NCBI GenBank assembly: GCA_026982635.1
Contig: JALSGR010000313.1
Location: forward strand, 1-37,070
From: Methylothermaceae bacterium
GTDB lineage: Bacteria > Pseudomonadota > Gammaproteobacteria > Methylococcales > Methylothermaceae
Direction of reading: 5' to 3'
DNA: 37,070 nt
Of the stretch, positions 19,111 to 27,756 are shown piece by piece (the first letter of the stretch is position 1; each line of letters opens with the position of its first letter). The notes beneath the pieces are model-generated. The model saw only the letters and a list, made by a program, of their open reading frames with translations. It ran no database searches and had not been told where the DNA came from. The position numbers were made by a program, and so were the translations under genes.

Positions 19111-19532
19111 GAAAGCAGCGATTTCTGAGCTGGATCGGATTGGCGGCACTGCTGCATCTGGCGGGATGTGCCACCAGCCCCTATCCGTATCAGGGAGGTA
19201 CCGTCGGTGCCGCGGTCGGTGCGGCCGCCGGCGCGTTGATCGACAAGGAGAACCGCTGGCGCGGCGCCGTGATCGGCGGTGCCCTGGGCAGTGCGCTGGG
19301 TGCCCTGACCACGGAGATCGCCGCCCGGGCCGCCCGGGAGGCCGCCGTGGCGGGCCGGCCGGTGACCTATCAAAGCGTCGATGGCTGGCAGCGGGTGGAA
19401 GCCCAGCCTCTAGGTTACGACGCCAAGACCCGCTGTCACAAAGTGCACGAGCGGATCTGGCAGGACGGCAGACTGGTGCAGGATCGTATCCGCGAGGTTT
19501 GCCGGGGGGAAAAGATCGAACCGGGATATTAA
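19107..19532 (+). CDS. Glycine-zipper lipoprotein
   Basis: A 141-residue predicted lipoprotein. The signal peptide ends in a lipobox LAGC with lipidated C21. Residues 30-66 form a two-helix glycine zipper (GTVGAAVGAAAGALID, then GAVIGGALGSALGALT), as in the Rick_17kDa/OmpA-like and YMGG families. The C-terminal part has two cysteines (C110 and C132) that could form a disulfide. I chose the ATG at 19107, with GGAGGGAG at 19093-19100 in front and an ATGA overlap with the previous gene; a start 25 codons earlier would bury the signal peptide. It is probably in the outer membrane. No specific function is known. Confidence 0.85.
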   Translation: MRKQRFLSWIGLAALLHLAGCATSPYPYQGGTVGAAVGAAAGALIDKENRWRGAVIGGALGSALGALTTEIAARAAREAAVAGRPVTYQSVDGWQRVEAQPLGYDAKTRCHKVHERIWQDGRLVQDRIREVCRGEKIEPGY

Positions 19533-19541
19533 GGATCGTTC

Positions 19542-20831
19542 ATGAAAGTCTTGATCGTCGGCAGTGGCGGCCGGGAACATGCCCTGGCCTGGAAGATGGC
19601 CCAGGGGGAAGGCGTGGAACGGGTCTACGTGGCGCCCGGCAACGCCGGTACCGCCCTGGAGCCGGGAGTGGAAAACGTGCCCGTCGAAGTCGGTGACATC
19701 GCGGCCCTGGTCCGGTTCGCCGAGGAACGGCGGATCGACCTGACCGTGGTGGGCCCCGAAGCGCCCTTGGTGGCGGGGATCGTCGATGCCTTCCGGGAAC
19801 GGGGGCTGCCCTGCTTTGGCCCGACCCGGGCCGCCGCCCGGTTGGAGGGCTCCAAAGCCTTCTGCAAGGATTTCATGCGGCGCCACGGGATTCCCACCGC
19901 CGCATACGCCGCTTTCACCGAACCGGAGGCGGCCGTCGCCTACGTCCGGAGCCGGTCCCTCCCCATCGTGATCAAGGCCGACGGCCTTGCCGCGGGCAAG
20001 GGAGTGGTGATCGCCCACTCCCTGGCGGAAGCGGAGGGCGCCATCCGCGCCATGATGACGGACAAGACGTTCGGCGAGGCGGGCAGTCGGGTGGTGGTGG
20101 AGGAATATCTGCCCGGGGAGGAGGCCAGTTTCATGGTCATGGCCGACGGTCGGGACATCGTTTGCTTCGCCACTTCCCAGGACCACAAGCCCCTGCTCGA
20201 CGGCGACCAAGGCCCCAACACCGGTGGAATGGGGGCCTATTCCCCGGCGCCGGTGATCACCCCGGCGGTTCACCGGCGCATCCTCGAGCGGATCGTCCGC
20301 CCCACCATCGAGGGCATGGCGGCCGAGGGGACGCCCTACACCGGCTTTCTCTATGCCGGTCTGATGATCACGCCGGAAGGCGAGCCCAAGGTGCTGGAAT
20401 TCAATTGCCGCCTCGGGGATCCGGAAACCCAGCCGTTGATGATGCGGCTCAGGAGCGATCTGGCCCAACTGTGCCTGGCTGGTACGGAAGGAGGGCTGGC
20501 GCGCCTGGCGACCGAATGGGACGAGCGTACCGCCCTCGGTGTGGTCATGGCGGCGGAAGGCTATCCGGGCAAGGTGCGGACCGGGGATGTCATCGAGGGT
20601 CTGCCGGCGGAGGAGACCGAGGACGTCAAGGTGTTCCATGCCGGCACCCGCCTGGCGGACGGCAGGGTGGTGACCGCCGGCGGGCGGGTGTTTTGCGTCT
20701 GCGCCCTGGGCGAAACCGTGGCCGCGGCCCAGCGCAAGGCCTATGAATGGGTGGAGCGGATCCGCTGGCCCGGGGTCCATTACCGCCGCGACATCGGCTG
20801 GCGCGCCTTGCAGCGGGAGCGGAAAGGCTAG
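19542..20831 (+). CDS. purD: Phosphoribosylamine-glycine ligase
   Basis: ATP-grasp enzyme that joins glycine to phosphoribosylamine in the second step of purine synthesis. The 429 residues are normal. The N-terminal motif is VLIVGSGGREHALAW, and the ATP-grasp region has VIKADGLAAGKGVV and GPNTGGMGAYSPAP. The gene follows the lipoprotein by nine bases and is convergent with the PHP gene, overlapping it by four bases at the stops. Other purine genes (purE, purK) lie 5 kb away on the other strand. Confidence 0.97.
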   Translation: MKVLIVGSGGREHALAWKMAQGEGVERVYVAPGNAGTALEPGVENVPVEVGDIAALVRFAEERRIDLTVVGPEAPLVAGIVDAFRERGLPCFGPTRAAARLEGSKAFCKDFMRRHGIPTAAYAAFTEPEAAVAYVRSRSLPIVIKADGLAAGKGVVIAHSLAEAEGAIRAMMTDKTFGEAGSRVVVEEYLPGEEASFMVMADGRDIVCFATSQDHKPLLDGDQGPNTGGMGAYSPAPVITPAVHRRILERIVRPTIEGMAAEGTPYTGFLYAGLMITPEGEPKVLEFNCRLGDPETQPLMMRLRSDLAQLCLAGTEGGLARLATEWDERTALGVVMAAEGYPGKVRTGDVIEGLPAEETEDVKVFHAGTRLADGRVVTAGGRVFCVCALGETVAAAQRKAYEWVERIRWPGVHYRRDIGWRALQRERKG

Positions 20832-21658
20832 AGGGCCTGCCACACCGGCGTCACGCCGGGCGGCAGGGGTGCCAACCGACCCAGCTCGGTCCAGGGGAAG
20901 GCGGGGTCGTGGAAGTCGGAGCCTACCGAGCCCAACAGGCGGTAGCGACGGGCGTAATCGGCGCAGGTAGCGATCTGTTCGGCGGTGCTGTTGCCGCTGA
21001 CCACCTCGATGCCGAGGCCGCCGGCGGAGCGGAAGGCGGTCAGGAAACGGCGCAGCCAGCTGGCGGTGATTCGGTAGCGCAGTGGGTGGGCCAGCACGGC
21101 GATGCCGCCGGCTTCCCGGATCCATTCCAGGGCCTGTTCCAAATCCGCCCACCGGGTGGCGACGTAGCCGGGTTTGCCCCTCACCAGATAGCGTTCGAAC
21201 GCTTCCGCCACCGACGGGGCGTAATGGCGGGCCACCAGGAAACGGGCGAAGTGGGTGCGGGTGATCATGCCGTCGCCGGCCATGTCCCGCACGGCTTCCA
21301 GACTGCCGCCGATGCCGTGCTTCTCCAGGTCGGCCGCCATCCGTTCGGCCCGCAGGTCACGCAGACGTTGCAGTTCCGCCAGCCCCCCTTTCAAGACCTC
21401 ACAGTCGGGATCGGTGCCGAGGCCGATGACGTGAAAACATTTCTTCTCCCAGGTCACCGAGATTTCCACCCCGGGGATGAGTTCTAGGGGTAGATCTTCG
21501 GCCGCCCGCCGGGCCGCGGCGATGCCGGAGACGGTGTCGTGGTCGGTGAGGGCCAGGTGGCGCACGCCGTGCGACGCGGCCCGGCGCACCAGTTCGGCCG
21601 GTGACAGGGCGCCGTCGGAGGCGGTGGAATGGCTGTGGAAGTCGTAGCCGGAACTCAC
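20828..21658 (-). CDS. rnm: PHP-domain phosphoesterase, RNase AM (YciV/TrpH) type
   Basis: A 276-residue PHP-fold metal phosphoesterase. Members of this subfamily act on 3',5'-nucleoside bisphosphates, and E. coli RNase AM trims 5' ends of rRNA. Metal ligands are visible in DFHSHSTASDG (H8, H10), ALTDHDTVSG (D39/H40 region), GVEIS, AHPLRY and GSDFHDP. The start is GTG at 21658-21656, overlapping the ABC transporter stop by four bases. The symbol is by family similarity; a role as nucleotide phosphatase is equally possible. Confidence 0.88.
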   Translation of the reverse strand: MSSGYDFHSHSTASDGALSPAELVRRAASHGVRHLALTDHDTVSGIAAARRAAEDLPLELIPGVEISVTWEKKCFHVIGLGTDPDCEVLKGGLAELQRLRDLRAERMAADLEKHGIGGSLEAVRDMAGDGMITRTHFARFLVARHYAPSVAEAFERYLVRGKPGYVATRWADLEQALEWIREAGGIAVLAHPLRYRITASWLRRFLTAFRSAGGLGIEVVSGNSTAEQIATCADYARRYRLLGSVGSDFHDPAFPWTELGRLAPLPPGVTPVWQAL

Positions 21659-23481
21659 GACAGGGCCTGCTGGCGTTCCCCGTAGAGCCGGGCGTACAGA
21701 CCGCCCTGGGCCATGAGATCGTCATGGCCGCCCTGTTCGCAGATTTGCCCGTCCTCGAAGACATAGACGTGATTGGCCTGGCGCACCGCGCTGAGGCGGT
21801 GGGCGACGATCAGGGTGGTGCGGCGCTCCAGGAAATCCGCCAGCGCCCGGTGGAGGCGGCGCTCGGTTTCGGTGTCCAGGGCGGAGGTCGCCTCGTCGAA
21901 GATGACCACCTTCGGGTCGGCCAGAATCATACGGGCGATAGCCAGACGCTGGCGCTGGCCCCCCGAAAGGCGCATTCCGGCGCGTCCGATGACGGTATCG
22001 AGACCGTGGGGAAGGGCCGCGACCGTGTCGCTCAATTGGGCGATCTCCAGCGCCTGCCACAGGCGGCGGTCGTCCATCTCCCGGCCCAGGGTGAGGTTGG
22101 CGCGGATGGTGTCGTGGAACAGCACCGGATGCTGGAGTACGGTCACCACGTGCTCCCGCACCACGTCCATGCCGATGCGGGTGATCGGCTCGCCGTCGTA
22201 ATACACCATGCCCCGCTGTGGGGCGTAGAGACCGATCAACACCTGGACCAGGGTGGACTTGCCCCCGCCGCTGGCGCCGACCAGGGCGACGGTTTCCCCG
22301 GCCGGAATGTCGAGGCTGACCCCTTTCAGGACCTCCTGTCCGTGGCCGTAGCGGAAATGGAGGTTTTCCACCCGAACGCCGACGGTCCGTTTGCCGAGGA
22401 AGGGATTGGCCAGATGGGGGTAGCGGGGTTCCTGCTCCAGTTCCAGAAGGCGGTTCAGGCGGGCCAGGGCGGCCTGAGCGCTGTAGAAGGCGTACTGGAT
22501 CCCCAGAAGTTCCTGGACCGGGGACATCATGAACCAGAGGTAGCCGAACACCGCCAACATCTGGCCGATGGTCAGGTCGGAGAACAGCACCATGGCCATG
22601 GCCGTGGCCCGGAACAGATCGACGCCGTGCAGGAACACCACGAAGCTGAGGCGGTTGAGGGCGTCGCTCTTCCAGGCATAGTGGGTCGCGGTCCGCCGGA
22701 CCCCGTCGGCGTGATCCGCCAGACGCTCGAAGTAATGACGTTCCCGGTTGCTGGCCCGGATTTGGTGAATGGCCTCCAGGGTTTCCGTCAGGGCCTGCTG
22801 GAAAGCTTCCAGGGCGCCGTTCTCCTTCTTTTTCAGCCGTTTGACCTGCTTTCCCAGGGCTCGGGTGAAATAGATCACCATGGGGTTGAGACAGAGGATG
22901 AACAGGGCCAGGGGCCAGTGGATCCACAGCAGGATGGCGGCGGTGCCCAGTATGGTGAGGAAGGCGATGAGCGAACGGCTGATGGTGGTGCCGAGGAAAT
23001 GGTCCAGGGTGTCGACGTCGGTGACCAGATGGGTCACCACGGTGCCGCTGCCGAGGGATTCGTATTCGGCCATCGACACCCGTTCCAGCCGCCGCAGCAG
23101 ATCGCGGCGCAACCGGTAGGTGACATCCTTGGAAATTTCCGTGAATCGGCGGGTCTGCCAGACGTTGAAGCCTAGGGCGAGCAGGCGCAGCAGAAAAGAG
23201 ACCAGCAAGATGACCGCGATGTACCACAGGGTGTCCTGCCATCGGGGGGGCAGGGGCGGTGCCGGCAACCATCGGTCGATGAAAGCGGTCACCGGGCCGC
23301 GGTGGCCGAGCAGGACCTCGTCCACCAGGGTCGGGATCAGCAACGGAACCGGGACCGCCGCCAGCGCCGCTAGCAGGGCGACCACGTGGGCACCGATCAA
23401 CTTGCGCCGGTGTTCCAGGGCCAGGCGGATCAACAAGCGCCAGTCGTAGCGGCGCGGCGGCAGGGAGACGGTCCGGGACAT
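21655..23481 (-). CDS. ABC exporter half-transporter (MsbA-like)
   Basis: Type IV exporter with a fused membrane domain (six helices, about residues 25-330) and ATPase domain, 608 residues. The ATPase has Walker A GASGGGKST at 402-410, signature LSGGQ at 505-509, Walker B VVIFDE at 525-530 with catalytic E530, and H561. It resembles lipid or polysaccharide exporters such as MsbA but I cannot assign a substrate; the lipid A flippase MsbA would usually sit beside lpxK, which is not present. It lies seven bases after the Wzz-like fusion gene and probably shares its transcript, so cell-surface glycan or lipid transport is inferred. Confidence 0.9.
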   Translation of the reverse strand: MSRTVSLPPRRYDWRLLIRLALEHRRKLIGAHVVALLAALAAVPVPLLIPTLVDEVLLGHRGPVTAFIDRWLPAPPLPPRWQDTLWYIAVILLVSFLLRLLALGFNVWQTRRFTEISKDVTYRLRRDLLRRLERVSMAEYESLGSGTVVTHLVTDVDTLDHFLGTTISRSLIAFLTILGTAAILLWIHWPLALFILCLNPMVIYFTRALGKQVKRLKKKENGALEAFQQALTETLEAIHQIRASNRERHYFERLADHADGVRRTATHYAWKSDALNRLSFVVFLHGVDLFRATAMAMVLFSDLTIGQMLAVFGYLWFMMSPVQELLGIQYAFYSAQAALARLNRLLELEQEPRYPHLANPFLGKRTVGVRVENLHFRYGHGQEVLKGVSLDIPAGETVALVGASGGGKSTLVQVLIGLYAPQRGMVYYDGEPITRIGMDVVREHVVTVLQHPVLFHDTIRANLTLGREMDDRRLWQALEIAQLSDTVAALPHGLDTVIGRAGMRLSGGQRQRLAIARMILADPKVVIFDEATSALDTETERRLHRALADFLERRTTLIVAHRLSAVRQANHVYVFEDGQICEQGGHDDLMAQGGLYARLYGERQQALS

Positions 23482-23488
23482 CGGACGG

Positions 23489-25447
23489 TCAAAAGCGCAG
23501 GCAGGGATGGATCTTGTCCACCTGGTCCGCGCTCAATTCGGCCGTCGGGGGGCTGAGACGGCGGTAGAGCGCCAGTTCTTCCAGGGACAAGGGGCCGGCG
23601 ATCCGTTCCAGTTGGGTCAATTTCAATCCCTGACGCACGAGGAAGCGGAGATAGGTGTGCCGCAACGCTTCCGGCGTGACGGTTTCCGGTTCCTGGATTT
23701 CCGCTTCCACTGCGGTGAGATACAGCATTTTGTTCACCTCGTCCTCCCGGCTGGGAAGCAGCGGCGTGTTGCCGCTGGCCGCCAACCAGGTTTTCAGGCG
23801 CGGCCCCAGTGGCAGAGGGCGGCGATGGGGAGACGGGGCGAACAGCAGATTCTGACGGAAGTCGAAATCGGTGGCGTTGATGCGGGTGATTTCGTCCGGG
23901 GTCAGGCCGCTGAGAAGCAGAGCGATCGTTTGTCGGGTCCGCAGGTCGGCGTGGGTCAGCAGGCGGTCGAGTTCGTCGCGGCTCAGCTCGCGGGGGGAGG
24001 GGCTTTCCAGTTCCGCGGCCGGTGCCGCTTGCCGTGCCAGGGAGTCGGCCGCCGGCCGGATGGCGTCGATCAGCGGACGGCCCTCCGTCTGGGGATAGAC
24101 GTGGACACCGGCGAGGGTCAGGCGGGTTTCCGGCGGATTCTCCTCGCGCCGGGTAAGGTATTCCAGCAGCCAGACCGCCAAGAGGCCGGTTCCCAGTGCC
24201 CCGAGCGTCACCAGGGCGGCGTCACGCCAATAATGGGGGCGGATCGGGTACTGGGGTCGGTAGGCCCGTTCCACCACTTCCACCTGGGGATATTTTTCCA
24301 TTTGTCTGACTTCCAGCCGGGTGATGCGATCCTGGAGCTCGCGCTGGGTTTCCTCCAATTGCGCCAGTTCCTTGATCAGCGCTTCGTGTTCGGCGAAGCG
24401 GTTGCTGAACTCGGTCGCCAGGCGTTTGTGTTCCTGCAGTTGCTTCTCGATTTCGATGACGGCCCGGCGAGCGCCGGCATAGTCCTGTTCCGCTCGGGCC
24501 AGCACGATGCGTCGTCCCCGTTCCACCAGGGAGGCGATTTTCGCCTCCACCTCCCTGAGCTGCTCGGGAATCTTGCGGTAGGCGGGATTGAGGCGGATGT
24601 ATTCCGGGGTGAAGCGCTGCTGCAGTTCGGTCAGCCGTTCTCGCAGGGCCTGGGCCCGTTCCTCCAGCATGGCCAGCACCCGCTTGTCCTCGTCGGGTAC
24701 CACCGGCTTGCCGCGCTCGATCGCTTCCCGGATGGCGTCCAGATGGGCCTTGGCCTTCACCGCCGCTTCGTTGGCGTCGTTGAGGGAGCGGGTCAATCCC
24801 TTGAGGCGGGCGAGGGTCGCGTTTTCACTGCGTTCCAGCGAGGCGATGTCGTGGCGGCGACGGAATTCGTCCAGGGTTTTCCGCTTGGCGACGATCTTTC
24901 CCTCCAGGGTGGCTAGTTGCCGCCGCAGGGCGTCGAGGGTGGCCCCGGTGGTCGCCTGAATCTCCCGGGCACGGGTTTCCATGTACACGTCGATCCACGT
25001 GTTGACCAGCGGCGCCAGCAGGTCCCGGTCGGTGCCCTCGGCGCGCAGTTTCACCAGATTGGTGTCCGGGACCGGTTCCACGCTCAGCATCCCCTTGAGA
25101 TCGGCGGGAGTGATCCCTTCCGGCAATAGGCCCTGCCATTCCAGGCGGTTCAGGGTCTCCACCAGCAGGGGTTGGCCGGTCAGCAGCACCCGCTGGATCG
25201 CCACGTGCTGGGGATCGACGACGATTTCGCTCTGATCGGCGGCGGGCGGCGGCGTGGTGAGCAGGGAGGCGCTGGCTTGGTATACCGGGGAACGCAGGAA
25301 CACGATCAGCAGACCCACCGCCAGCACGATGCCGCTGACCACGGCGAAGACCCGCAGTCGTCTCGACCGGTACCAGGGGATTGCAGGTGGGGCAGGCGTT
25401 TCCGGTTGCTCCGGTCCCGACAGGCGTTCGATATGAAGCTGGGCCAT
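23489..25447 (-). CDS. Wzz/GumC-type chain-length protein fused to inactive tyrosine-recombinase-like domain
   Basis: A 652-residue inner-membrane protein. The first membrane helix is at about 32-51 and the second at about 410-430. Between them lie a Wzz-type domain and a long periplasmic coiled coil (about 165-385), the layout of polysaccharide co-polymerases; the proline-rich PQYPIRPHYWRD precedes the second helix as in that family. Residues 487-632 then read like a tyrosine-recombinase catalytic domain: LSRDELDRLLTHAD, LLSGLTPDEITRI, TPEALRHTYLRFLVRQG and IAGPLSLEELALY. The first catalytic Arg is T516, the HxxR histidine is E593 (R596 kept), the GH histidine is P619, and Y628 is kept nine residues on. 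No Walker motif is present, so it is not a BY-kinase. Confidence 0.85.
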   Translation of the reverse strand: MAQLHIERLSGPEQPETPAPPAIPWYRSRRLRVFAVVSGIVLAVGLLIVFLRSPVYQASASLLTTPPPAADQSEIVVDPQHVAIQRVLLTGQPLLVETLNRLEWQGLLPEGITPADLKGMLSVEPVPDTNLVKLRAEGTDRDLLAPLVNTWIDVYMETRAREIQATTGATLDALRRQLATLEGKIVAKRKTLDEFRRRHDIASLERSENATLARLKGLTRSLNDANEAAVKAKAHLDAIREAIERGKPVVPDEDKRVLAMLEERAQALRERLTELQQRFTPEYIRLNPAYRKIPEQLREVEAKIASLVERGRRIVLARAEQDYAGARRAVIEIEKQLQEHKRLATEFSNRFAEHEALIKELAQLEETQRELQDRITRLEVRQMEKYPQVEVVERAYRPQYPIRPHYWRDAALVTLGALGTGLLAVWLLEYLTRREENPPETRLTLAGVHVYPQTEGRPLIDAIRPAADSLARQAAPAAELESPSPRELSRDELDRLLTHADLRTRQTIALLLSGLTPDEITRINATDFDFRQNLLFAPSPHRRPLPLGPRLKTWLAASGNTPLLPSREDEVNKMLYLTAVEAEIQEPETVTPEALRHTYLRFLVRQGLKLTQLERIAGPLSLEELALYRRLSPPTAELSADQVDKIHPCLRF

Positions 25448-25464
25448 GGGTCGCCTCGCGGTGT

Positions 25465-26544
25465 TCAGGGTAACAGCGCCAGCAGATGGTGCAGCCGGGC
25501 CTCCAAAGCCCGGGCGCTCGACGCCCGCACGGTGGCGTGGCCCACCTTCCGCCCCGGACGCTCCGCCTTGCCGTAGAAGTGGCAGTGAACCCCCGGTTGC
25601 TCCAGCACGTCAGCCAGGGTGGGGAGAACGCCGATGAAATTCACCATGGCGGCATGTCCCACCGGTTCCGTGTCCCCCAGGGGGAGATCCAGGATGGCGC
25701 GCAGGTGATTCTCGAACTGGCTGATTTCGCTTCCCTCGATGGTCCAGTGCCCCGAGTTGTGCACTCTCGGCGCCATTTCGTTGGCGAGCAGCCGGCCCTG
25801 GACCTCGAACATTTCCAAGGCAAGGACACCGACGTAGTCCAAATGTTCCAGCAGACGGCGGGCGTAGTCTTGCGCCGTGGCCGTCTGGGAGTCCCCGGGG
25901 CGGCAGCGGGCCACGTGGAGAATGCCGTCTTTGTGAACGTTCTCGCTCAAAGGATAGAACGCCGTGTCGCCGTTGCGGCGGCGCACCGCGATCATGGACA
26001 CTTCCCGCTGGAAGGGGATGAAGCTTTCCCCGATCAAGGGTTGGCCGCCGAGTTCCCGCCAAGCCCGTTCCATGTCGGCGGCGGTTCGCACCAGGATCTG
26101 TCCCTTGCCGTCGTAGCCGAAGCGGCGGGTTTTGACCAGGAACGGCCAGCCCAGGGTTTTGGGGGCTTCCCCCAGATCGCCTTCGTCGTCGATAGGGAGG
26201 AACTTGGCGGTAGGGATGTCGAGACGGCGGAACAGGTTTTTTTCCCGCAGCCGGTCCCGGCTTTCCGCCAGCGCTTGCAACGGAGGATGAATGCGGGTGC
26301 GCCCTTCCAGTTCCTCCAGTCCTTCCAAGGAGACGTTCTCGAATTCGTAGGTGATGACGTCGCAATCCTCGGCCATCCGGGCCAGGGCGTCGCGGTCGTC
26401 GTAGGGGGCGCAGATGTGATCGGCCAGGGGAGCGGCGCAGGCGTCCCGGGCCGGATCCAGCACGGTGAAACGCAGCCCCAGGGGATAGCCCGCCAGGATC
26501 AGCATACGCGCCAATTGCCCTCCGCCGATGATACCCACCCTCAT
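25465..26544 (-). CDS. purK: 5-(carboxyamino)imidazole ribonucleotide synthase
   Basis: ATP-grasp ligase that carboxylates AIR to N5-CAIR in purine synthesis, 359 residues. The N-terminal motif is [14 protein letters not shown], with ATP-grasp motifs [27 protein letters not shown], and [16 protein letters not shown] near residues 260-275. All are family hallmarks. The start overlaps the purE end by four bases. It is separated by 17 bases from the chain-length/recombinase-like gene downstream. Confidence 0.97.
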   Translation of the reverse strand: MRVGIIGGGQLARMLILAGYPLGLRFTVLDPARDACAAPLADHICAPYDDRDALARMAEDCDVITYEFENVSLEGLEELEGRTRIHPPLQALAESRDRLREKNLFRRLDIPTAKFLPIDDEGDLGEAPKTLGWPFLVKTRRFGYDGKGQILVRTAADMERAWRELGGQPLIGESFIPFQREVSMIAVRRRNGDTAFYPLSENVHKDGILHVARCRPGDSQTATAQDYARRLLEHLDYVGVLALEMFEVQGRLLANEMAPRVHNSGHWTIEGSEISQFENHLRAILDLPLGDTEPVGHAAMVNFIGVLPTLADVLEQPGVHCHFYGKAERPGRKVGHATVRASSARALEARLHHLLALLP

Positions 26545-27047
26545 GGCTGTTCCCCCCGGGGATCGGGATGGGCCAGGACCGCTTCGGTCTGGCGCTGCCG
26601 GAAGGTTTCCAGGGCGGTGCCTACTTCCGGATATTTCCCGGCGAGGATGGCCGCCGCCAGCAAAGCGGCGTTGGTGGCGCCGGCGCGGCCGATGGCGAGG
26701 GTGGCGACGGGAATGCCGGCGGGCATCTGCACGATGGACAAGAGGGAGTCGAGGCCGTTGAGGGCCTTGGACGGCACCGGGACTCCCAGCACCGGCAGCG
26801 TGGTCTTGGCGGCCACCATGCCGGGAAGATGGGCGGCTCCGCCGGCCCCGGCGATGATGACCTGGAGTCCCCGTTGCTTGGCTTTGCCGGCATAGTCGAA
26901 AAGCAGGTCCGGCGTGCGATGGGCCGAGACCACCCGGACTTCGAAGGGAATCGCCAGTTGCTCCAGTATGTCGGCGGCGTGATGCATGGTTTCCCAGTCG
27001 GACTGGGAGCCCATGATCACCCCCACCAGCGGTTTGCTCTGCATCAT
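26541..27047 (-). CDS. purE: N5-carboxyaminoimidazole ribonucleotide mutase
   Basis: Converts N5-CAIR to CAIR; works as an octamer with PurK upstream in the pathway. The 168-residue protein has [13 protein letters not shown] at 9-21, SAHRTPD at 41-47 and [14 protein letters not shown], the class I PurE signatures. Two Met codons open the gene (27047 and 27044); either may be used. It is the first gene of the minus-strand purE-purK-chain-length-ABC-PHP run. Confidence 0.97.
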   Translation of the reverse strand: MMQSKPLVGVIMGSQSDWETMHHAADILEQLAIPFEVRVVSAHRTPDLLFDYAGKAKQRGLQVIIAGAGGAAHLPGMVAAKTTLPVLGVPVPSKALNGLDSLLSIVQMPAGIPVATLAIGRAGATNAALLAAAILAGKYPEVGTALETFRQRQTEAVLAHPDPRGEQP

Positions 27048-27209
27048 CTTCTTCGGTTCGCGGCTGTCGTTGGCTTGCTCCGGTTTGTTATTATGACAAA
27101 TCCCGTGTGCGAATGCGTGATCGCGCGGGCGGTCGCTTGATAATTTCCGCCATCGTCCTCACATAAGGGAACGTTCAAAAAATACTGCCGACAAAGGGAG
27201 ATTCGACCG
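27048..27209. promoter_or_regulatory. Divergent interval between purE and the DUF1931 gene
   Basis: This 162-base interval must carry promoters in both directions. On the plus strand TTGATA (27137-27142) is followed by CATAAG (27162-27167) after 19 bases, a loose sigma-70 match. On the minus strand CATAAT (27095-27090) could be a -10 for purE, with no good -35. GGGAG at 27196-27200 is the ribosome-binding site of the DUF1931 gene. I see no clear PurR-type operator and no coding potential. Confidence 0.35.
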
Positions 27210-27659
27210 ATGACCATCATGGGTATAAGCCAGTTCGAACGTTTTTTCCGTCAGGCCGCCTCTCTGGACGTGGACAAATCGGATCTGAAGCGGATGTCCG
27301 ACTTCCTCAATCAGAAGTTGTACGACCTGCTGATCATCGGGGTGGCCAAGGCCAAGGCCAACGGCCGGGATGTCATCCAGGTCCACGACCTGCCGATCAC
27401 CAAGGGGCTGCAGGAAAGCATCCACCGCTTCCGCGATCTGGAGATCGCCCTGGAACTGGAGCCGATCCTGGCCCAGCTGGCGACCCTGCCGCCGCTGGAT
27501 CTGGCCTACAGCGACGAAGTGGAGGCCAAGCTTCCCGAGATCGTCGGTGGCTTGACCTACGCGCTGGCCCAAAGCTTCAAGATCATCGATCCGAGCGTGA
27601 AGAACCCGGTCACCGAACACTGGGATCGGGCGATCGCGATTTTCGATCTGTTGCTGTGA
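27210..27659 (+). CDS. DUF1931 histone-fold protein
   Basis: A 149-residue protein that I recognise as DUF1931, the family of Aquifex aeolicus aq_328, whose known structure has two histone folds in one chain. The first fold is about residues 8-70 (VDKSDLKRMSDFLNQKLYDLL, then GRDVIQVHDLPITKGLQESI, with the histone-like strand-loop RDVI and helix). The second is about 75-149 (LEPILAQLATLPPLDL, then LPEIVGGLTYALAQSFKII). It is a stand-alone gene with GGGAG nine bases before the ATG and a strong terminator after the stop. DNA binding has been proposed for bacterial histone-fold proteins; no function for this one can be read from sequence. Confidence 0.85.
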   Translation: MTIMGISQFERFFRQAASLDVDKSDLKRMSDFLNQKLYDLLIIGVAKAKANGRDVIQVHDLPITKGLQESIHRFRDLEIALELEPILAQLATLPPLDLAYSDEVEAKLPEIVGGLTYALAQSFKIIDPSVKNPVTEHWDRAIAIFDLLL

Positions 27660-27680
27660 CCGGTAGCTGCCGGCGTTCCG

Positions 27681-27705
27681 AAAAGCCCGCGAATGCGGGC
27701 TTTTT
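27681..27705 (+). terminator. Rho-independent terminator after the DUF1931 gene
   Basis: AAAAGCCCGC (27681-27690), loop GAAT, then GCGGGCTTTTT (27695-27705) gives a ten-base perfect stem with a four-base loop and a T run. It starts 22 bases after the stop codon. Because the stem begins with AAAA it could also act on the minus strand. It isolates the DUF1931 gene from exbB. Confidence 0.93.
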
Positions 27706-27722
27706 CGTTTGTTTTTCTAAGA

Positions 27723-27728
27723 TATAAT
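27723..27728 (+). promoter_or_regulatory. Candidate -10 box for the exbB operon
   Basis: TATAAT at 27723-27728 is a perfect -10 hexamer, just downstream of the terminator and 28 bases before the GTG start of exbB. There is no good -35 at the expected distance (it would fall in the T run of the terminator), so activity would rest on the -10 or an activator. Confidence 0.5.
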
Positions 27729-27756
27729 TCCAAAGTCATCGACTCGGGGATTGATC

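Noticed and set aside
23489-24000. Chain-length/recombinase-like fusion as an assembly or frameshift artefact
   Set aside because: The frame is continuous with the same codon use throughout, and the linker between the second membrane helix and the domain shows no abrupt change; raw reads could still be checked.
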